Source of the DNA: Azospirillum humicireducens
GTDB lineage: Bacteria > Pseudomonadota > Alphaproteobacteria > Azospirillales > Azospirillaceae
Length of the DNA stretch: 64,000 nt
Direction: 5' to 3'
Assembly: GCF_001639105.2 (NCBI RefSeq)
Contig: NZ_CP015285.1
Coordinates: forward strand, 736,501-800,500
In this document: piece after piece, positions 25,116-36,408 of the stretch
How the letters are laid out: each line of letters opens with the position of its first letter
How positions within the stretch are numbered: the first letter of the stretch is position 1
The notes under the pieces: generated by a model
Database searches by the model: none
Told to the model about the DNA's origin: nothing
What the model saw: the letters and a program-made list of their open reading frames with translations, nothing else
Translations under genes and position numbers: made by a program

Positions 25116-26435
25116 GTGACGGCGGCGGAGTTCGGCCGCGCGATGGCGGCGCTGGACGGGTTCGAGCCGGCCCCCGCCGTGGCGGTCGGACTGTCCGGTG
25201 GTGGCGACAGTCTGGCGCTGGTCCTGCTGATGCGGCATTGGGTCGCAGAGCGGGGCGGCAGCCTGCTGACGCTCACCGTCGACCATGGGTTGCGTGCCGA
25301 ATCCACCGACGAGGCGTCGGCCATCGCGCAGGCGATGGCCCGCCTCGGCGTTCCTCACCGCGTCCTTCGCTGGGAGGGGGAGAAGCCGGTGGCCGGACTG
25401 CAGGCAGCGGCACGGGAGGCACGCCACCGGCTGCTGGCGGACGCCTGCGTCGAGGCCGGCATCCTGCATCTGGCGCTGGCCCATCATCGCGACGATCAGG
25501 CGGAGACTGTGCTGTTGCGGCTGGCCCGCGGATCCGGCACCGACGGGCTGGCCGGCATGGCCGCGGTGCGCGCCGACGGCGCGGTCCGGGTGATCCGTCC
25601 GCTGCTGGGATTTTCCCATGGCCGCCTGCTGGAGACCTGCCGCGCCGCCGGGTTGGACTGGATCGAGGATCCCTCCAACCGGAACCCGCGCTTCGCCCGT
25701 GCCCGGCTGCGGGCCGCCCGCGATGTGCTGGGCGGGGAAGGTCTGGACGCTGACCGGCTGTGCGAGGTCGCCCGCCGGGCCGGACGGGCGCGCGCCGCGC
25801 TGGAGCAGGCGACCGCGGACTTGCTGGCGCAGGCGGCCGTCATCCATCCCGAAGGCTGGATCACGCTGGCGCCGGCCCCGCTGTTCGCCGCGCCGGAGGA
25901 GATCGCACTGCGGGCGCTGGCTCAGGCGCTGGCGGCGGTCGGCGGGGCCGGACCGCTGCGGGACGAGGCGCTGGCGCGTCTGCTCGGCTCTCTGGCCGAG
26001 GGGCGGGGCGGGACGCTGGGCGGCTGCGTGGTGCGGCTGCACCGGGGAGCCGTCATGGTCGCGCGCGAACCGGCATCGGTGGAGCATCGGCTCGTGTCGC
26101 CCGGCGGTCGCGTCCTGTGGGATGGGCGCTTCGACCTGCGGCTGTCGAACCGGTGGGAACAACCCTTGGAAGTCAGGGCGCTTGGCATCGCAGGCTGGCG
26201 CGAACGGGTGGGGCGGAGCGGGCATTCGAGGTTGTCCGGCCTCCCGGCTCTCGTGCGGGAAACGCTGCCAAGCCTTTGGTTGGGAACGGAAATGCTTGCC
26301 ATCCCGATGATTGGTGGCGCATACGGGTTCTGCGCGGATGGACAGGCCCCGGCGGACTGCGCGATCTTCCGTCCGATTTCGCTGTTGGGAAGACCAGCTT
26401 TTACGGTTGTTTCGGACCGGCGCGGCATTATTTAA
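25116..26435 (+). CDS. tilS: tRNA(Ile)-lysidine synthase
   Basis: 439-aa enzyme placing lysidine at C34 of tRNA-Ile(CAU), which changes its identity from Met to Ile. The PP-loop ATP site is VGLSGGGDSLALVLLM (about 26-41), and the family motif LALAHHRDDQAETVLLRLARG follows (about 116-136, in pieces). The C-terminal domain contains CADGQAPADCAIF. Start is uncertain: GTG 25116 is used here, ATG 25143 is possible, and a TTG at 25065 overlaps cpoB. The order cpoB-tilS-ftsH is conserved in Alphaproteobacteria. Confidence 0.92.
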   Translation: MTAAEFGRAMAALDGFEPAPAVAVGLSGGGDSLALVLLMRHWVAERGGSLLTLTVDHGLRAESTDEASAIAQAMARLGVPHRVLRWEGEKPVAGLQAAAREARHRLLADACVEAGILHLALAHHRDDQAETVLLRLARGSGTDGLAGMAAVRADGAVRVIRPLLGFSHGRLLETCRAAGLDWIEDPSNRNPRFARARLRAARDVLGGEGLDADRLCEVARRAGRARAALEQATADLLAQAAVIHPEGWITLAPAPLFAAPEEIALRALAQALAAVGGAGPLRDEALARLLGSLAEGRGGTLGGCVVRLHRGAVMVAREPASVEHRLVSPGGRVLWDGRFDLRLSNRWEQPLEVRALGIAGWRERVGRSGHSRLSGLPALVRETLPSLWLGTEMLAIPMIGGAYGFCADGQAPADCAIFRPISLLGRPAFTVVSDRRGII

Positions 26436-26517
26436 TCAGGGAACGTGCCCGTAGGAGTCCGGGGTGCGGCCTTGTCGGCGCACCGCATGGCGATGGGTTC
26501 GCAGAAAGGCGTGTGAC

Positions 26518-28455
<1,938 letters not shown>

Positions 28456-28477
28456 GGCTTCGGTACTGGAAATGAGA

Positions 28478-28507
28478 AAGGCGGCGCTGCGAGGCGCCGC
28501 CTTTTTT
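28478..28507 (+). terminator. Intrinsic terminator after ftsH
   Basis: AAGGCGGCGC (28478-28487) pairs with GCGCCGCCTT (28494-28503), followed by a T-run (TTTTTTCTT). It lies 23 bases after the ftsH stop. Confidence 0.92.
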
Positions 28508-28539
28508 CTTGCGGGAGTGTTTGTAGTGGATGAGCGCTC

Positions 28540-28662
28540 GCCCCCTCCCTAACCCTCCCCCGCTTTGCGGGAGAGGGGACTGCCGCTGTCATATGGCTAA
28601 ACCGCGTCACCAAGTGTCTTGCCCCCTCTCCCGCGTTAGCGGGGGAGGGATGGGGAGGGGGC
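28540..28662. repeat. Inverted doublet of GC-rich palindromic repeat
   Basis: The left unit has the tail CCCCCTCCCTAACCC, then a CCCCCGC/GCGGGAGAGG hairpin. About 45 bases later comes the mirrored unit with a CCCTCTCCCGC/GCGGGGGAGGG hairpin and the tail GGGATGGGGAGGGGGC. The outer ends GCCCCCTCCC / GGGGAGGGGGC are inverted repeats. It sits between the convergent ends of ftsH and the 28687 gene. Confidence 0.85.
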
Positions 28663-28686
28663 AGACTGGCAGGCTCGGGACAACCC

Positions 28687-29850
28687 TCAGAACGCGCCCT
28701 TCTGTTCGCGGCGGCGGTCGAGCGCCACGTCGAACTGGCGGAGCAGCTTCTGCATGCCTTCGAAGTAGAGCTTGCGCGACGGCGTATTCTTCATGCAGCG
28801 GGCGTCCAGGTGGGCGACGCTGGTCAGGGCCGAGACGCAGTAGCCGAGCAGCCAGTAGCGCGAGCGGATGCTGCGCAGATAGTCGCGGAAGGGCTCCGGC
28901 TGGCCATTCATGAAGCTGCTGAAGGCGGTCTCGTAGTCCGACAGGATGGTGCGGATGTCGAGAAGAGTCGTCTCCAGCAGCTTGCCGACCTTCTCGATGT
29001 GCATCAGCAGCTGGGTCTCGTAGGGCTTGTGCATGCGGATGTCGACCGGAATGCACTCGCGCGACTTCAGCCAGGTCAGGATGATGCGGGCGCGCGGGGC
29101 GATGCGACGCAGCTGATATTCGTAGAAGGTGGTCCCCTTCCAGGCGCTGAAGATGGTGTCGGCCTCCGCCCGCTCGATGCCGAAGGCGGAGACGAACAGG
29201 CCGGCCTCTTCCAGGTTGGGATTCCAGATCGCTTCCAGGAAGCGCTCGATGCTTTGGGCGTTGCCCTGGCTGCCGGAGAGCGCCTTGCGGACGATCGGCT
29301 CGATGCGGGCGCGGATCAGGCGGCGGAGCTGGTGGTCCTCCTCGTTGCTGATCAGCCAGTGGCGCGGATCGACGTTGACCTTCTCCCCCTCGAAGCAGGT
29401 CTTGAGCAGGAAGGCGTCGAGCGACGGAACGTCGTCGATCATCGACAGCATCTTCATGTCGCCGATGATGCCGTTTTCCTGCGGTCCGTGCTTGATGCCG
29501 AACTGCTCCTCCAACAGCGCCTCGCTGTTGCGGCCGCGCAGATAGACGGCGACGCCCCCGGATTCGGGCGATTTGGCGTTGTGCGGCACATAGATGCCGG
29601 TTTCGACCGGCCGGCTGCCGCCTTCCAGCTCCTCGTCCTCCGCGATCGGATCGCCACCGTCGTCGTCGCGGTCGTCGAAGTTCGGGTACTTGAACAGGAT
29701 GCAGTTGTTCAGGCCCTGCGCCTTGAACATGCGCTGCTCTTCGGGGATTTCGCGCGTGATGGCGATGAGATTCATCGACACGCTGGACCCGCCGTAAAGG
29801 ATCTGCTCAAGGATCGGAGAAACCGAGTCCATTTTCTTACGAGCGCGCAT
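28687..29850 (-). CDS. Conserved hypothetical protein, 387 aa
   Basis: Soluble, largely helical protein with no signal peptide or membrane segment. It starts MRARKKMDSVSPILEQILYG and has an acidic loop (FDDRDDDGGDPIAEDEELEG, about 58-77) in its N-terminal third. The C-terminal half is mostly charged helices (HIEKVGKLLETTLLDIRTIL, then KLYFEGMQKLLRQFDVALDR). A start six codons in (29832) is equally possible. I do not recognise the family. It is followed by the repeat doublet and is separated from fabI by a terminator, so it is probably transcribed alone. Confidence 0.7.
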   Translation of the reverse strand: MRARKKMDSVSPILEQILYGGSSVSMNLIAITREIPEEQRMFKAQGLNNCILFKYPNFDDRDDDGGDPIAEDEELEGGSRPVETGIYVPHNAKSPESGGVAVYLRGRNSEALLEEQFGIKHGPQENGIIGDMKMLSMIDDVPSLDAFLLKTCFEGEKVNVDPRHWLISNEEDHQLRRLIRARIEPIVRKALSGSQGNAQSIERFLEAIWNPNLEEAGLFVSAFGIERAEADTIFSAWKGTTFYEYQLRRIAPRARIILTWLKSRECIPVDIRMHKPYETQLLMHIEKVGKLLETTLLDIRTILSDYETAFSSFMNGQPEPFRDYLRSIRSRYWLLGYCVSALTSVAHLDARCMKNTPSRKLYFEGMQKLLRQFDVALDRRREQKGAF

Positions 29851-29909
29851 GAATATTACCCAAATCCGCGAATATTGCGCAAATCATAAACGCCGCCTCT
29901 GCAAACGCA

Positions 29910-29937
29910 AAGAGGGATCGGCGGGCCGATCCCTCTC
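29910..29937 (-). terminator. Intrinsic terminator after fabI
   Basis: AGAGGGATCGG (29911-29921) pairs with CCGATCCCTCT (29926-29936) around a 4-base loop, about 50 bases after the fabI stop on the minus strand. The minus strand continues TTTGCG, a short T-run. Confidence 0.75.
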
Positions 29938-29985
29938 TTCATCATGCGATTGCAGGCGCGTCGCCGTGGCTCAACCTGGCCGGCC

Positions 29986-30834
29986 TCAGCCGGCCTTCGG
30001 CGTGCCGCCCAGCGAGCCGAGCAGGCTGGCGACCTCGGCCGCCTCGTCCACCGCGACCATGCCGACGGTGTGGTAGCCGCTGTCGACATGCATCACCTCG
30101 CCGGTGACGCCGCTGCCGAGATCCGACATCAGGAACAGGCCGGCGCCGCCGACCTCCTGGATGGTGACGTTGCGCTTCAGCGGGGCGTTCAGCTCGTTCC
30201 ATTTCAGGATATAGCGGAAGTCGCCGATGCCGCTGGCGGCCAGTGTCTTGATCGGGCCGGCGGAGATGGCGTTGACACGGATGTTGCGGCCACCCAGATC
30301 GACGGCCAGATAGCGCACGCTGGCCTCCAGCGCCGCCTTGGCGACACCCATCACATTGTAATGGGGCATGACGCGCTCGGCGCCGTAATAGGATAGGGTG
30401 AGCAGGCTGCCGCCGTCCTTCATCAGCGGCACGGCGCGTTGCGCCACCGCGGTGAAGGAGTAGCAGGAGATGTCCATGGTGCGCAGGAAGTTGGCCCGCG
30501 TCGTGTCCAGGTACAACCCGTCCAGTTCGTTCTTGTCGGAAAAGGCGATGGCATGAACCACGAAGTCCAGCCCGCCCCATTCCTTTTCGATGGCGGCGAA
30601 GGTCGCATCGATGCTGCCCTCGTCCGTCACGTCGCAGGGCAGGACCAGCTTGGCGCCGACCTGTTCGGCCAGCGGCTTCACCCGCTTCAGCAGCGCATCG
30701 CCCTGATAGGTGAAGGCAAGCTCCGCCCCGTGCTGGGCCAGGGTGGAGGCGATCCCCCAGGCGATCGAACGATCGTTGGCCACGCCCATGATCAGGCCAC
30801 GCTTGCCGGACATGAGCGGCATCGGATTGGACAT
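29986..30834 (-). CDS. fabI: NADH-dependent enoyl-ACP reductase FabI
   Basis: 282-aa short-chain dehydrogenase catalysing the last step of the fatty-acid elongation cycle. It has the FabI-type nucleotide motif GKRGLIMGVANDRSIAWGIA (about 10-29), the HAIAFSDK region, and the catalytic Tyr-x6-Lys in PHYNVMGVAKAALE. The start ATG (30834-30832) is preceded by CACGAGGTTCCG. A triclosan-type target family. Its divergent neighbour is the BrkB-like gene, and the ~120 bases between them hold both promoters. Confidence 0.95.
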   Translation of the reverse strand: MSNPMPLMSGKRGLIMGVANDRSIAWGIASTLAQHGAELAFTYQGDALLKRVKPLAEQVGAKLVLPCDVTDEGSIDATFAAIEKEWGGLDFVVHAIAFSDKNELDGLYLDTTRANFLRTMDISCYSFTAVAQRAVPLMKDGGSLLTLSYYGAERVMPHYNVMGVAKAALEASVRYLAVDLGGRNIRVNAISAGPIKTLAASGIGDFRYILKWNELNAPLKRNVTIQEVGGAGLFLMSDLGSGVTGEVMHVDSGYHTVGMVAVDEAAEVASLLGSLGGTPKAG

Positions 30835-30952
30835 CGGAACCTCGTGAACGACGGATGTGCTGCGGCTCCAGCCGCTAAAAGTGCGGCGCATCCTACACGA
30901 AAGCGCCCACCGGTCAAACCGACGCGGGCGGTCTTGCCGCAGGAGGCGTCGC

Positions 30953-32323
30953 ATGTCATTCCCTAAGGACGAATCCCGCCCGGAGGAGGAGGAGCGCAGC
31001 CGCATTCTCGGCGGGCTGAGGGAACTGGGCGGCTTCTTCGGCCATTCGATGCTGCGCTTCTACAACGACAACTGCTTCCAGACCGCGGCGGCGCTGACCT
31101 ACACCTCGCTGCTGGCGATCGTGCCGATCATGACCATCGGCTTCGCGATCTTCTCGGCCTTTCCGGCCTTCAGCGCGCTGCAGATGCGGATCCAGACCGC
31201 CGTCATCAAGAATCTGGTGCCGGAGATCGGCGACGCGATCCTGGAATATCTCGGCCGCTTCATGGCGAATGCCGGCCAGATGCCGATCTTCGGCGTGATC
31301 GGGCTGGCGATGTCGGCGGTGCTGCTGATCTGGACTATCGAAGGGTCCTTCGCCACCGTCTGGCGGGTGCGGGAGCCGCGGTCCTACGTCACCCGCATCC
31401 TGTCCTTCTGGGCGGTGGTGTCGCTGACGCCGCTGTTCGCCGGTGCCAGCCTGTCCTTGTCCAGCACGCTGTGGACCGCGCTGGAACTGGCGCATCTGGA
31501 GGGGATGGTCCATCCGCTGGCCGGCATCGGCATGCTGCTGCCCTTCTTGCTGCAACTGATCGGCTGCACGCTGCTGTACCTCATCATCCCCAACCGCGAC
31601 GTCTTCTGGCTGGACGCCCTGTGCGGCGGGGCCATCGGCTCGGTCCTGCTGGAGGGATCGAAGGCGATCTTCGGCTGGTACATGCGCGAATACCCGGCCT
31701 ACCAGACCATCTACGGCGCCCTGTCGGTCGTGCCGATCTTCCTGTTCTGGCTGTACATCGCGTGGTCGACGGTGCTGTTCGGCGCGGTGGTCGCTGCATC
31801 CCTGCCGGAATGGCGGGCCGGCAAGGTCACCCGCGGCGGCATGGAGGGGCTGCTGCCGGCCCAGCGGCTGGCGCTGGCGCTCGCCGTCCTGCACGAGCTG
31901 ATGGAGGCGAGCCGGCTGGGCGTGGGGCTGCGCCGCCGCACGCTGGTCGGCCGGGTGCCGGTGGGGACCTTGCTGATCGACGGCATCCTGGAACAGCTGC
32001 GCGACGCCCATTGGGTCGCCCACACCACGCGCGACGCCTGGGTGGTGACCCGCGACATGGGCGAGGCGACGCTGCTGGAGCTGATGAAGGCGCTGGGCAT
32101 CGGCATGCGCGGCTCCGTCCACGGGCTGGGCGGGCTGAACTTGCCCTGGCAGGAGCGCACCGCCCGGCTGCTGGACGCCGCGGAAGCCAGCCAGAGCGAC
32201 CTGTTGAGCGTACCGCTGAAGACGCTGCTGAACGACGACCCGCCGCCTGAAGGGCAACCGGCGGGGCAGGGGGAAAGACAGGGAGCGGCGGGGCCGGTGC
32301 CGCTGCGGGCGGTGAAGAAGTAG
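30953..32323 (+). CDS. YihY/virulence factor BrkB family membrane protein
   Basis: 456-aa protein with about six transmembrane helices in residues ~35-285 (SLLAIVPIMTIGFAIFSAFP, VIGLAMSAVLLIWTIEGSF, and so on). The family signature NCFQTAAALTYTSLLAIVP lies near 31-49, and FGWYMREYPAYQTIYGALSVVP follows in the last membrane part. A cytosolic C-terminal ~170 residues resemble the regulatory extension seen in the longer alphaproteobacterial members. An excellent ribosome-binding site GCAGGAGGCGTCGC precedes ATG 30953. Function is unproven (the name RNase BN is a historic error). Confidence 0.88.
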   Translation: MSFPKDESRPEEEERSRILGGLRELGGFFGHSMLRFYNDNCFQTAAALTYTSLLAIVPIMTIGFAIFSAFPAFSALQMRIQTAVIKNLVPEIGDAILEYLGRFMANAGQMPIFGVIGLAMSAVLLIWTIEGSFATVWRVREPRSYVTRILSFWAVVSLTPLFAGASLSLSSTLWTALELAHLEGMVHPLAGIGMLLPFLLQLIGCTLLYLIIPNRDVFWLDALCGGAIGSVLLEGSKAIFGWYMREYPAYQTIYGALSVVPIFLFWLYIAWSTVLFGAVVAASLPEWRAGKVTRGGMEGLLPAQRLALALAVLHELMEASRLGVGLRRRTLVGRVPVGTLLIDGILEQLRDAHWVAHTTRDAWVVTRDMGEATLLELMKALGIGMRGSVHGLGGLNLPWQERTARLLDAAEASQSDLLSVPLKTLLNDDPPPEGQPAGQGERQGAAGPVPLRAVKK

Positions 32324-32327
32324 CCGT

Positions 32328-32714
32328 TCAGGCGACGGCGGGCGAACCGGCTGTCGGCTGCGGCGGCGGGCCGAAACGGTTCTCCGCGGCATCGCCCTTG
32401 GTCACCGTCCAAACGAGGAGGACGATCCATCCGATCACCGGAACAATCGCCAACAGCAGCCACCAGCCGGACCGCCCGACGTCGTGTAGGCGGCGGGCGG
32501 ATACAGCCAAGCCCGGCAGCAGCAGTGCCAGATTGACGATCGAGCTCAGGGGGCTGGCATCCTCGAATGGAAAGAGAGCGACATCGATGATGCCGGTGAC
32601 GATGCTGATCAGCACGGTGAACAGAACCCAGTACCAGTATTCGGATCGCAGTGCGCGGCCGGAGAACCCGACATATTGGGAAAACACCGACCTGATGGCT
32701 TCGAAGAAATTCAT
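32328..32714 (-). CDS. DUF805 family membrane protein
   Basis: 128-aa protein with three to four transmembrane helices. The N terminus (MNFFEAIRSVFSQYVGFSGRA) and the motif ARRLHDVGRSGWWLLLAIVP (about 71-90) are DUF805 hallmarks. Function is unknown; a small inner-membrane protein. It ends 4 bases after the BrkB-like gene on the opposite strand, so the two converge. Confidence 0.9.
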   Translation of the reverse strand: MNFFEAIRSVFSQYVGFSGRALRSEYWYWVLFTVLISIVTGIIDVALFPFEDASPLSSIVNLALLLPGLAVSARRLHDVGRSGWWLLLAIVPVIGWIVLLVWTVTKGDAAENRFGPPPQPTAGSPAVA

Positions 32715-32862
32715 TGTCCGCTACCTCGGCGAATGGCCTGCCGCGATTGGAGAGCCTGATGGAGCCACGATCCGCAGGCAATCGGTGCGGTGCAACACTC
32801 TCTGTCGAGACAAATCGGCTCCGGCCACAGCGTGGCGCCATCCTGGACAGGGCGCTGCATAC

Positions 32863-32892
32863 GAAAACGGCCCGCCCCGGAGGGCAGGCCGC
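32863..32892 (-). terminator. Intrinsic terminator after the DnaJ-like gene
   Basis: On the minus strand GGCCTGCCC pairs with GGGCGGGCC (one G-T pair) around TCCG, followed by GTTTTCG. It is about 45 bases after the DnaJ-like stop codon. Confidence 0.75.
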
Positions 32893-32933
32893 ATGTCGAT
32901 GCCGCCGCAGGCACGGCGATCGGATGCTATCGC

Positions 32934-33899
32934 TTACTCCAGCCCCGCCTTCCTGCGGACGTCGTAGCTGCGGGTCTTCGCCCACTGTTCCACGAACTTG
33001 ACGAGTTCGGCGTCGGGCGGGTCGGGCAGGACGACCTTCAGCTTCACATACTGGTCGCCCGGCTGCTTGGTGGCCTGATTGACCACGCCCCTGCCGCGCA
33101 GGCGCAGGACCGAGCCGGTGTTGGCGCCCGGCGGCACCTTCACCGCGACCTTGCCGCTGATGGTCGGGACATTGACGGTGGCGCCCAGCACCGCCTCGTT
33201 CAGGGTGATCGGCACCTCGACATGGATGTCGCTGTCCTGCCGGGTGAAGAAGGGGTGACTTTCGACATGAACCTCGACGATGGCGTCGCCGTTGGGCATG
33301 CCGCCCATGCCCGGCAGGCCCTGGCCCTTCAGGCGCAGCTTGGTCTCGTTCTCCGTCCCAGGCGGGATGGCGACGTCGATGCTCTTGCCGTTGGACAGGT
33401 TGATGCGCCGCTTCGACCCGTTCGCCGCCTCCACGAAGGGGACGGTGACGGAATAGGAGATGTCGCTGCCGCGAACCTTCGGCCCGGTCGAGCCGCCGGT
33501 CGAGCCGCCCATTCCTGCCCCGCTCCCGGCCCCGCCGGGGCGGCGCCGGCCGCCGCCGAACAGGTCGGAGAACCAGTCGTCACCGCCGCCGAAGAAGCTG
33601 TCGTCGGCGGTGCCGCTGTAGGCCTTGCCCCGGCTGGTCCGGCCGCGGGCGCCGAAGCCCGCGTGCCGTTCCTGCCCGGACGGGTCGATCTCGCCCCGGT
33701 CGTAGCGGGCGCGCTTCTCGGCATCCGACAGCAGCGTGTAGGCGGCCGAGATTTCCTTGAACCGCTCCTCGTTGGCGGCGTCGCCCGGTTTCAGGTCCGG
33801 GTGATGCTGCTTGGCGAGCTTGCGGTACGCCTTCTTGATGTCGTCGGCACTGGCGGACCGGCTGACGCCGAGAACGCTGTAGGGATCGCGCGTGGCCAC
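32934..33899 (-). CDS. DnaJ C-terminal domain co-chaperone (CbpA-like)
   Basis: 321-aa J-domain protein. The J domain (residues ~5-70) contains the HPD motif in [11 protein letters not shown], required to stimulate DnaK. A Gly/Ser/Arg-rich linker (about 75-130) leads to two C-terminal peptide-binding beta domains ([14 protein letters not shown] and [19 protein letters not shown]). There is no CxxCxGxG zinc domain, which distinguishes it from DnaJ proper and fits CbpA-type proteins. The DNA-curving activity of E. coli CbpA is not implied. Confidence 0.9.
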   Translation of the reverse strand: MATRDPYSVLGVSRSASADDIKKAYRKLAKQHHPDLKPGDAANEERFKEISAAYTLLSDAEKRARYDRGEIDPSGQERHAGFGARGRTSRGKAYSGTADDSFFGGGDDWFSDLFGGGRRRPGGAGSGAGMGGSTGGSTGPKVRGSDISYSVTVPFVEAANGSKRRINLSNGKSIDVAIPPGTENETKLRLKGQGLPGMGGMPNGDAIVEVHVESHPFFTRQDSDIHVEVPITLNEAVLGATVNVPTISGKVAVKVPPGANTGSVLRLRGRGVVNQATKQPGDQYVKLKVVLPDPPDAELVKFVEQWAKTRSYDVRRKAGLE

Positions 33900-33950
33900 G
33901 GGCAGAGAGTTCCCGCCCCAACGGGGCTCAAGGGTTGCAGGTTGGACGTG

Positions 33951-34424
33951 TTACGAATTGCCGACGATCTTCCACGTACCGTCGGCCTGTTTGCAAGCGG
34001 TTCCGTATGCCTGCTCCGTTCGGCCCTTGACCACGATGGTCTGCTGGAACTCGCGGCAGTAGGTTCCGGTGTTGCTGTAGCCGTCACGGGTGGTGACGAT
34101 GGTGCCGGAGTTGCCCGACTGCGGGTTGTTCCAGGTGATGCGGTCCCCGACCGGGGCGGCATAGGCCTGGCGGGCCGCCGTCTCGGCATAGCCGGCATCG
34201 GCCTTGTCGAGGGAGCTGCCGACCTCGCGGCCGATGAAGGCGCCCAGCAGGGTGCCGACGCCGGTCGCCACCAGCTTGCCCGTTCCGCCGCCGATCTGCG
34301 AACCGATCAGGCCGCCGGCCACCGCGCCGCCGACCGTGCCGACCGTTTCCTTCTGACCGCCCAGCTGGCAGCCTGCCAGCAGGGCCGCGACGATCACGGC
34401 CGGAACGACTTTCTTCACGAACAT
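33951..34424 (-). CDS. Glycine-zipper outer-membrane lipoprotein (17 kDa antigen-like)
   Basis: 157-aa lipoprotein. The signal peptide ends in the lipobox LLAGC (C19), and residues ~28-70 form a glycine zipper of the 2TM type (TVGGAVAGGLIGSQIGGGTG). The C-terminal part (about 95-155) has two cysteines (C123, C144) and resembles the surface-antigen domain (TGTYCREFQQTI). ATG 34424 is preceded by CGAGGCGCAAGG. It probably sits in the outer membrane; such proteins are stress-linked envelope components in related bacteria. Confidence 0.85.
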   Translation of the reverse strand: MFVKKVVPAVIVAALLAGCQLGGQKETVGTVGGAVAGGLIGSQIGGGTGKLVATGVGTLLGAFIGREVGSSLDKADAGYAETAARQAYAAPVGDRITWNNPQSGNSGTIVTTRDGYSNTGTYCREFQQTIVVKGRTEQAYGTACKQADGTWKIVGNS

Positions 34425-34621
34425 CCTTGCGCCTCGAAAAGGTTGGTTGCCGCGGCACCTTATCGGTGGCTTCGCGGTGGACAGTGATATAAGCGACCCT
34501 ATCCTTGCTGTGAATTGTGATGAGGCTGTGACCCTTTCGCTTTTGCACAGAAGATCGCCCCCGCCCCCCGTTTTCGGACGGTGCGGGACCCATCGAGGCA
34601 GGACCCGATCGTAACAGGACC

Positions 34622-35239
34622 ATGGGCATGACCGACAGCAGCGAGCGCGACCCATACGAACTCTTCGCCGAATGGATGAAGGAGGCCGAGCAGAGCGAGC
34701 CCAACGACCCCAACGCCATGGCGCTGGCGACCGCCGATGCGGCCGGCGTTCCGTCGGTGCGCATGGTCCTGCTGAAGGGCATCGATCCGCGCGGTTTCGT
34801 CTTCTACACGAACACCGAGAGCCGGAAGGGCGAGCAACTGCTCGCGAATCGGAACGCCGCCCTCTGCTTCCACTGGAAGACCCTGCGCCGGCAGGTGCGG
34901 GTCGAAGGGGCGGTGGAGGTCGTGACCGACGCCGAGGCCGACGCCTATTTCGAAAGCCGCCCGCGCGAAAGCCGCATCGGCGCCTGGGCATCGCAGCAGT
35001 CGCGCCCGCTGGAAGGCCGGTGGGAACTGGAGAAGCGGGTGGCGCAGTTCACCGCGAAATACGCCATCGGCACCGTCCCGCGGCCGCCGCATTGGACCGG
35101 CTTCCGCATCCTGCCCTCGCGGATCGAGTTCTGGCGCGACCGGCCTTTCCGCCTGCACGACCGGCTGGTCTTCCACCGCGCCGGGGAGGCGACGGACGCG
35201 GCGCCGCAGGGTTGGACGACCGAGCGGCTGTATCCCTGA
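34622..35239 (+). CDS. pdxH: Pyridoxamine/pyridoxine 5'-phosphate oxidase
   Basis: 205-aa FMN enzyme making pyridoxal 5'-phosphate. Family blocks visible are [14 protein letters not shown] (N-terminal), [20 protein letters not shown] (FMN binding), [19 protein letters not shown] and the C-terminal [17 protein letters not shown] ending RLYP. ATG 34622 or 34628 is the start. The ~200 bases upstream separate it from the divergent lipoprotein gene and hold both promoters. Confidence 0.96.
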   Translation: MGMTDSSERDPYELFAEWMKEAEQSEPNDPNAMALATADAAGVPSVRMVLLKGIDPRGFVFYTNTESRKGEQLLANRNAALCFHWKTLRRQVRVEGAVEVVTDAEADAYFESRPRESRIGAWASQQSRPLEGRWELEKRVAQFTAKYAIGTVPRPPHWTGFRILPSRIEFWRDRPFRLHDRLVFHRAGEATDAAPQGWTTERLYP

Positions 35240-35292
35240 GCAATGGCCCCGAACATTGGCTCTGGGCAGAAGCCCGGAGCGGAAGGCGACTC

Positions 35293-36216
35293 GTGAGCGA
35301 AAACCTGGACAGCGGGGCTCGGGCGGACCGTCTGCGCCGCCACGCCACCTATGCCAGCGTGGCGGTGGCTTCCACCCTGATCGCGGCCAAACTGGGGGCC
35401 TATCTGCTGACCGAATCGGTCAGCATCCTGTCGTCGCTGATCGATTCGACCACCGACCTGATGGCGTCGCTGGTGACGCTGCTGGCGGTGCGCCAAGCCA
35501 TGCGGCCGGCCGATGCCAACCATCGCTATGGCCATGGCAAGGCGGAGGCGCTGGCGGCGTTGGCCCAGGCAGCCTTCATCGCCGGTTCGGCCGTGCTGCT
35601 GACCGTCGAGGCCGTGCGGCGAATCGTCCGGCCGGAACCGATCGAAGAGGGGACGGTCGGCATTGCGGTGATGCTGCTGTCGATCGTGCTGACGGCCGGC
35701 CTCATCACCTTCCAGCGCCGGGTGCAGGCGGCAACCGGGTCGGTCGCCATCGGGGCCGACCGGCTGCATTATTCCGGCGACCTGTTGATGAACAGCGCCG
35801 TCATCGCCGCCATCCTGCTGACCGAGGCGACCGGTCTCGCCATCGTCGATCCGTTGTTCGGCATCGGTATCGCGCTGTTCCTGCTGAACGGTGCCCGCGG
35901 CGTGGCGCGCGACGCGCTGGACGTCCTGATGGACCGCGAGCTGGGACAGGAGGAACGCGACCGCATCGCGGCGCTCGCCCGCGCCGAGCCGGGCGTGCGC
36001 GGCCTGCACGACCTGCGCACCCGCAATGCCGGCACCGGCTGCTTCATCGAACTGCATCTGGAACTGGACGGCACCCTGACACTGACCGCCGCCCATGAAA
36101 TTGCCGACCGGGTGGAGCGGCGCCTGCGGGACGCCTTCGTCAACGCCGAGGTGCTGGTCCATCAGGAGCCCGCCGGGCTGGCCGACGACCGGCTGGACAA
36201 CCGCATCGGCGGTTGA
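35293..36216 (+). CDS. Cation diffusion facilitator (FieF-like) metal efflux protein
   Basis: 307-aa CDF transporter exporting Zn2+, Fe2+ or similar ions in exchange for protons. Six transmembrane helices are expected. Metal-site residues of FieF are present: two Asp in SSLIDSTTD (about 47-54) and His-x3-Asp in LHYSGDLLMN, while HRYGHGKAEALAALAQ carries the interface site. The cytosolic C-terminal domain (about 210-300) has conserved His residues. Start GTG 35293 follows GGAAGGCGACTC. The gene follows pdxH by 53 bases. Confidence 0.9.
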   Translation: MSENLDSGARADRLRRHATYASVAVASTLIAAKLGAYLLTESVSILSSLIDSTTDLMASLVTLLAVRQAMRPADANHRYGHGKAEALAALAQAAFIAGSAVLLTVEAVRRIVRPEPIEEGTVGIAVMLLSIVLTAGLITFQRRVQAATGSVAIGADRLHYSGDLLMNSAVIAAILLTEATGLAIVDPLFGIGIALFLLNGARGVARDALDVLMDRELGQEERDRIAALARAEPGVRGLHDLRTRNAGTGCFIELHLELDGTLTLTAAHEIADRVERRLRDAFVNAEVLVHQEPAGLADDRLDNRIGG

Positions 36217-36408
36217 GGACAAGGTCTCAAGGCTTGTCGGGACCGCTTCCGGGTTGGTCCATACGATACGGTTCGGTATTGCGGGAGATCCCGTATTTCG
36301 TGACGAATATCAGTTGATGCACAATTTCAGGGCGTGGCCTCTCCTAAAGGTATCCTACCAAAGGACAGGGGGGGAGGGCCCATCCCGGACCGCCGGTTCG
36401 TTGCGAAC

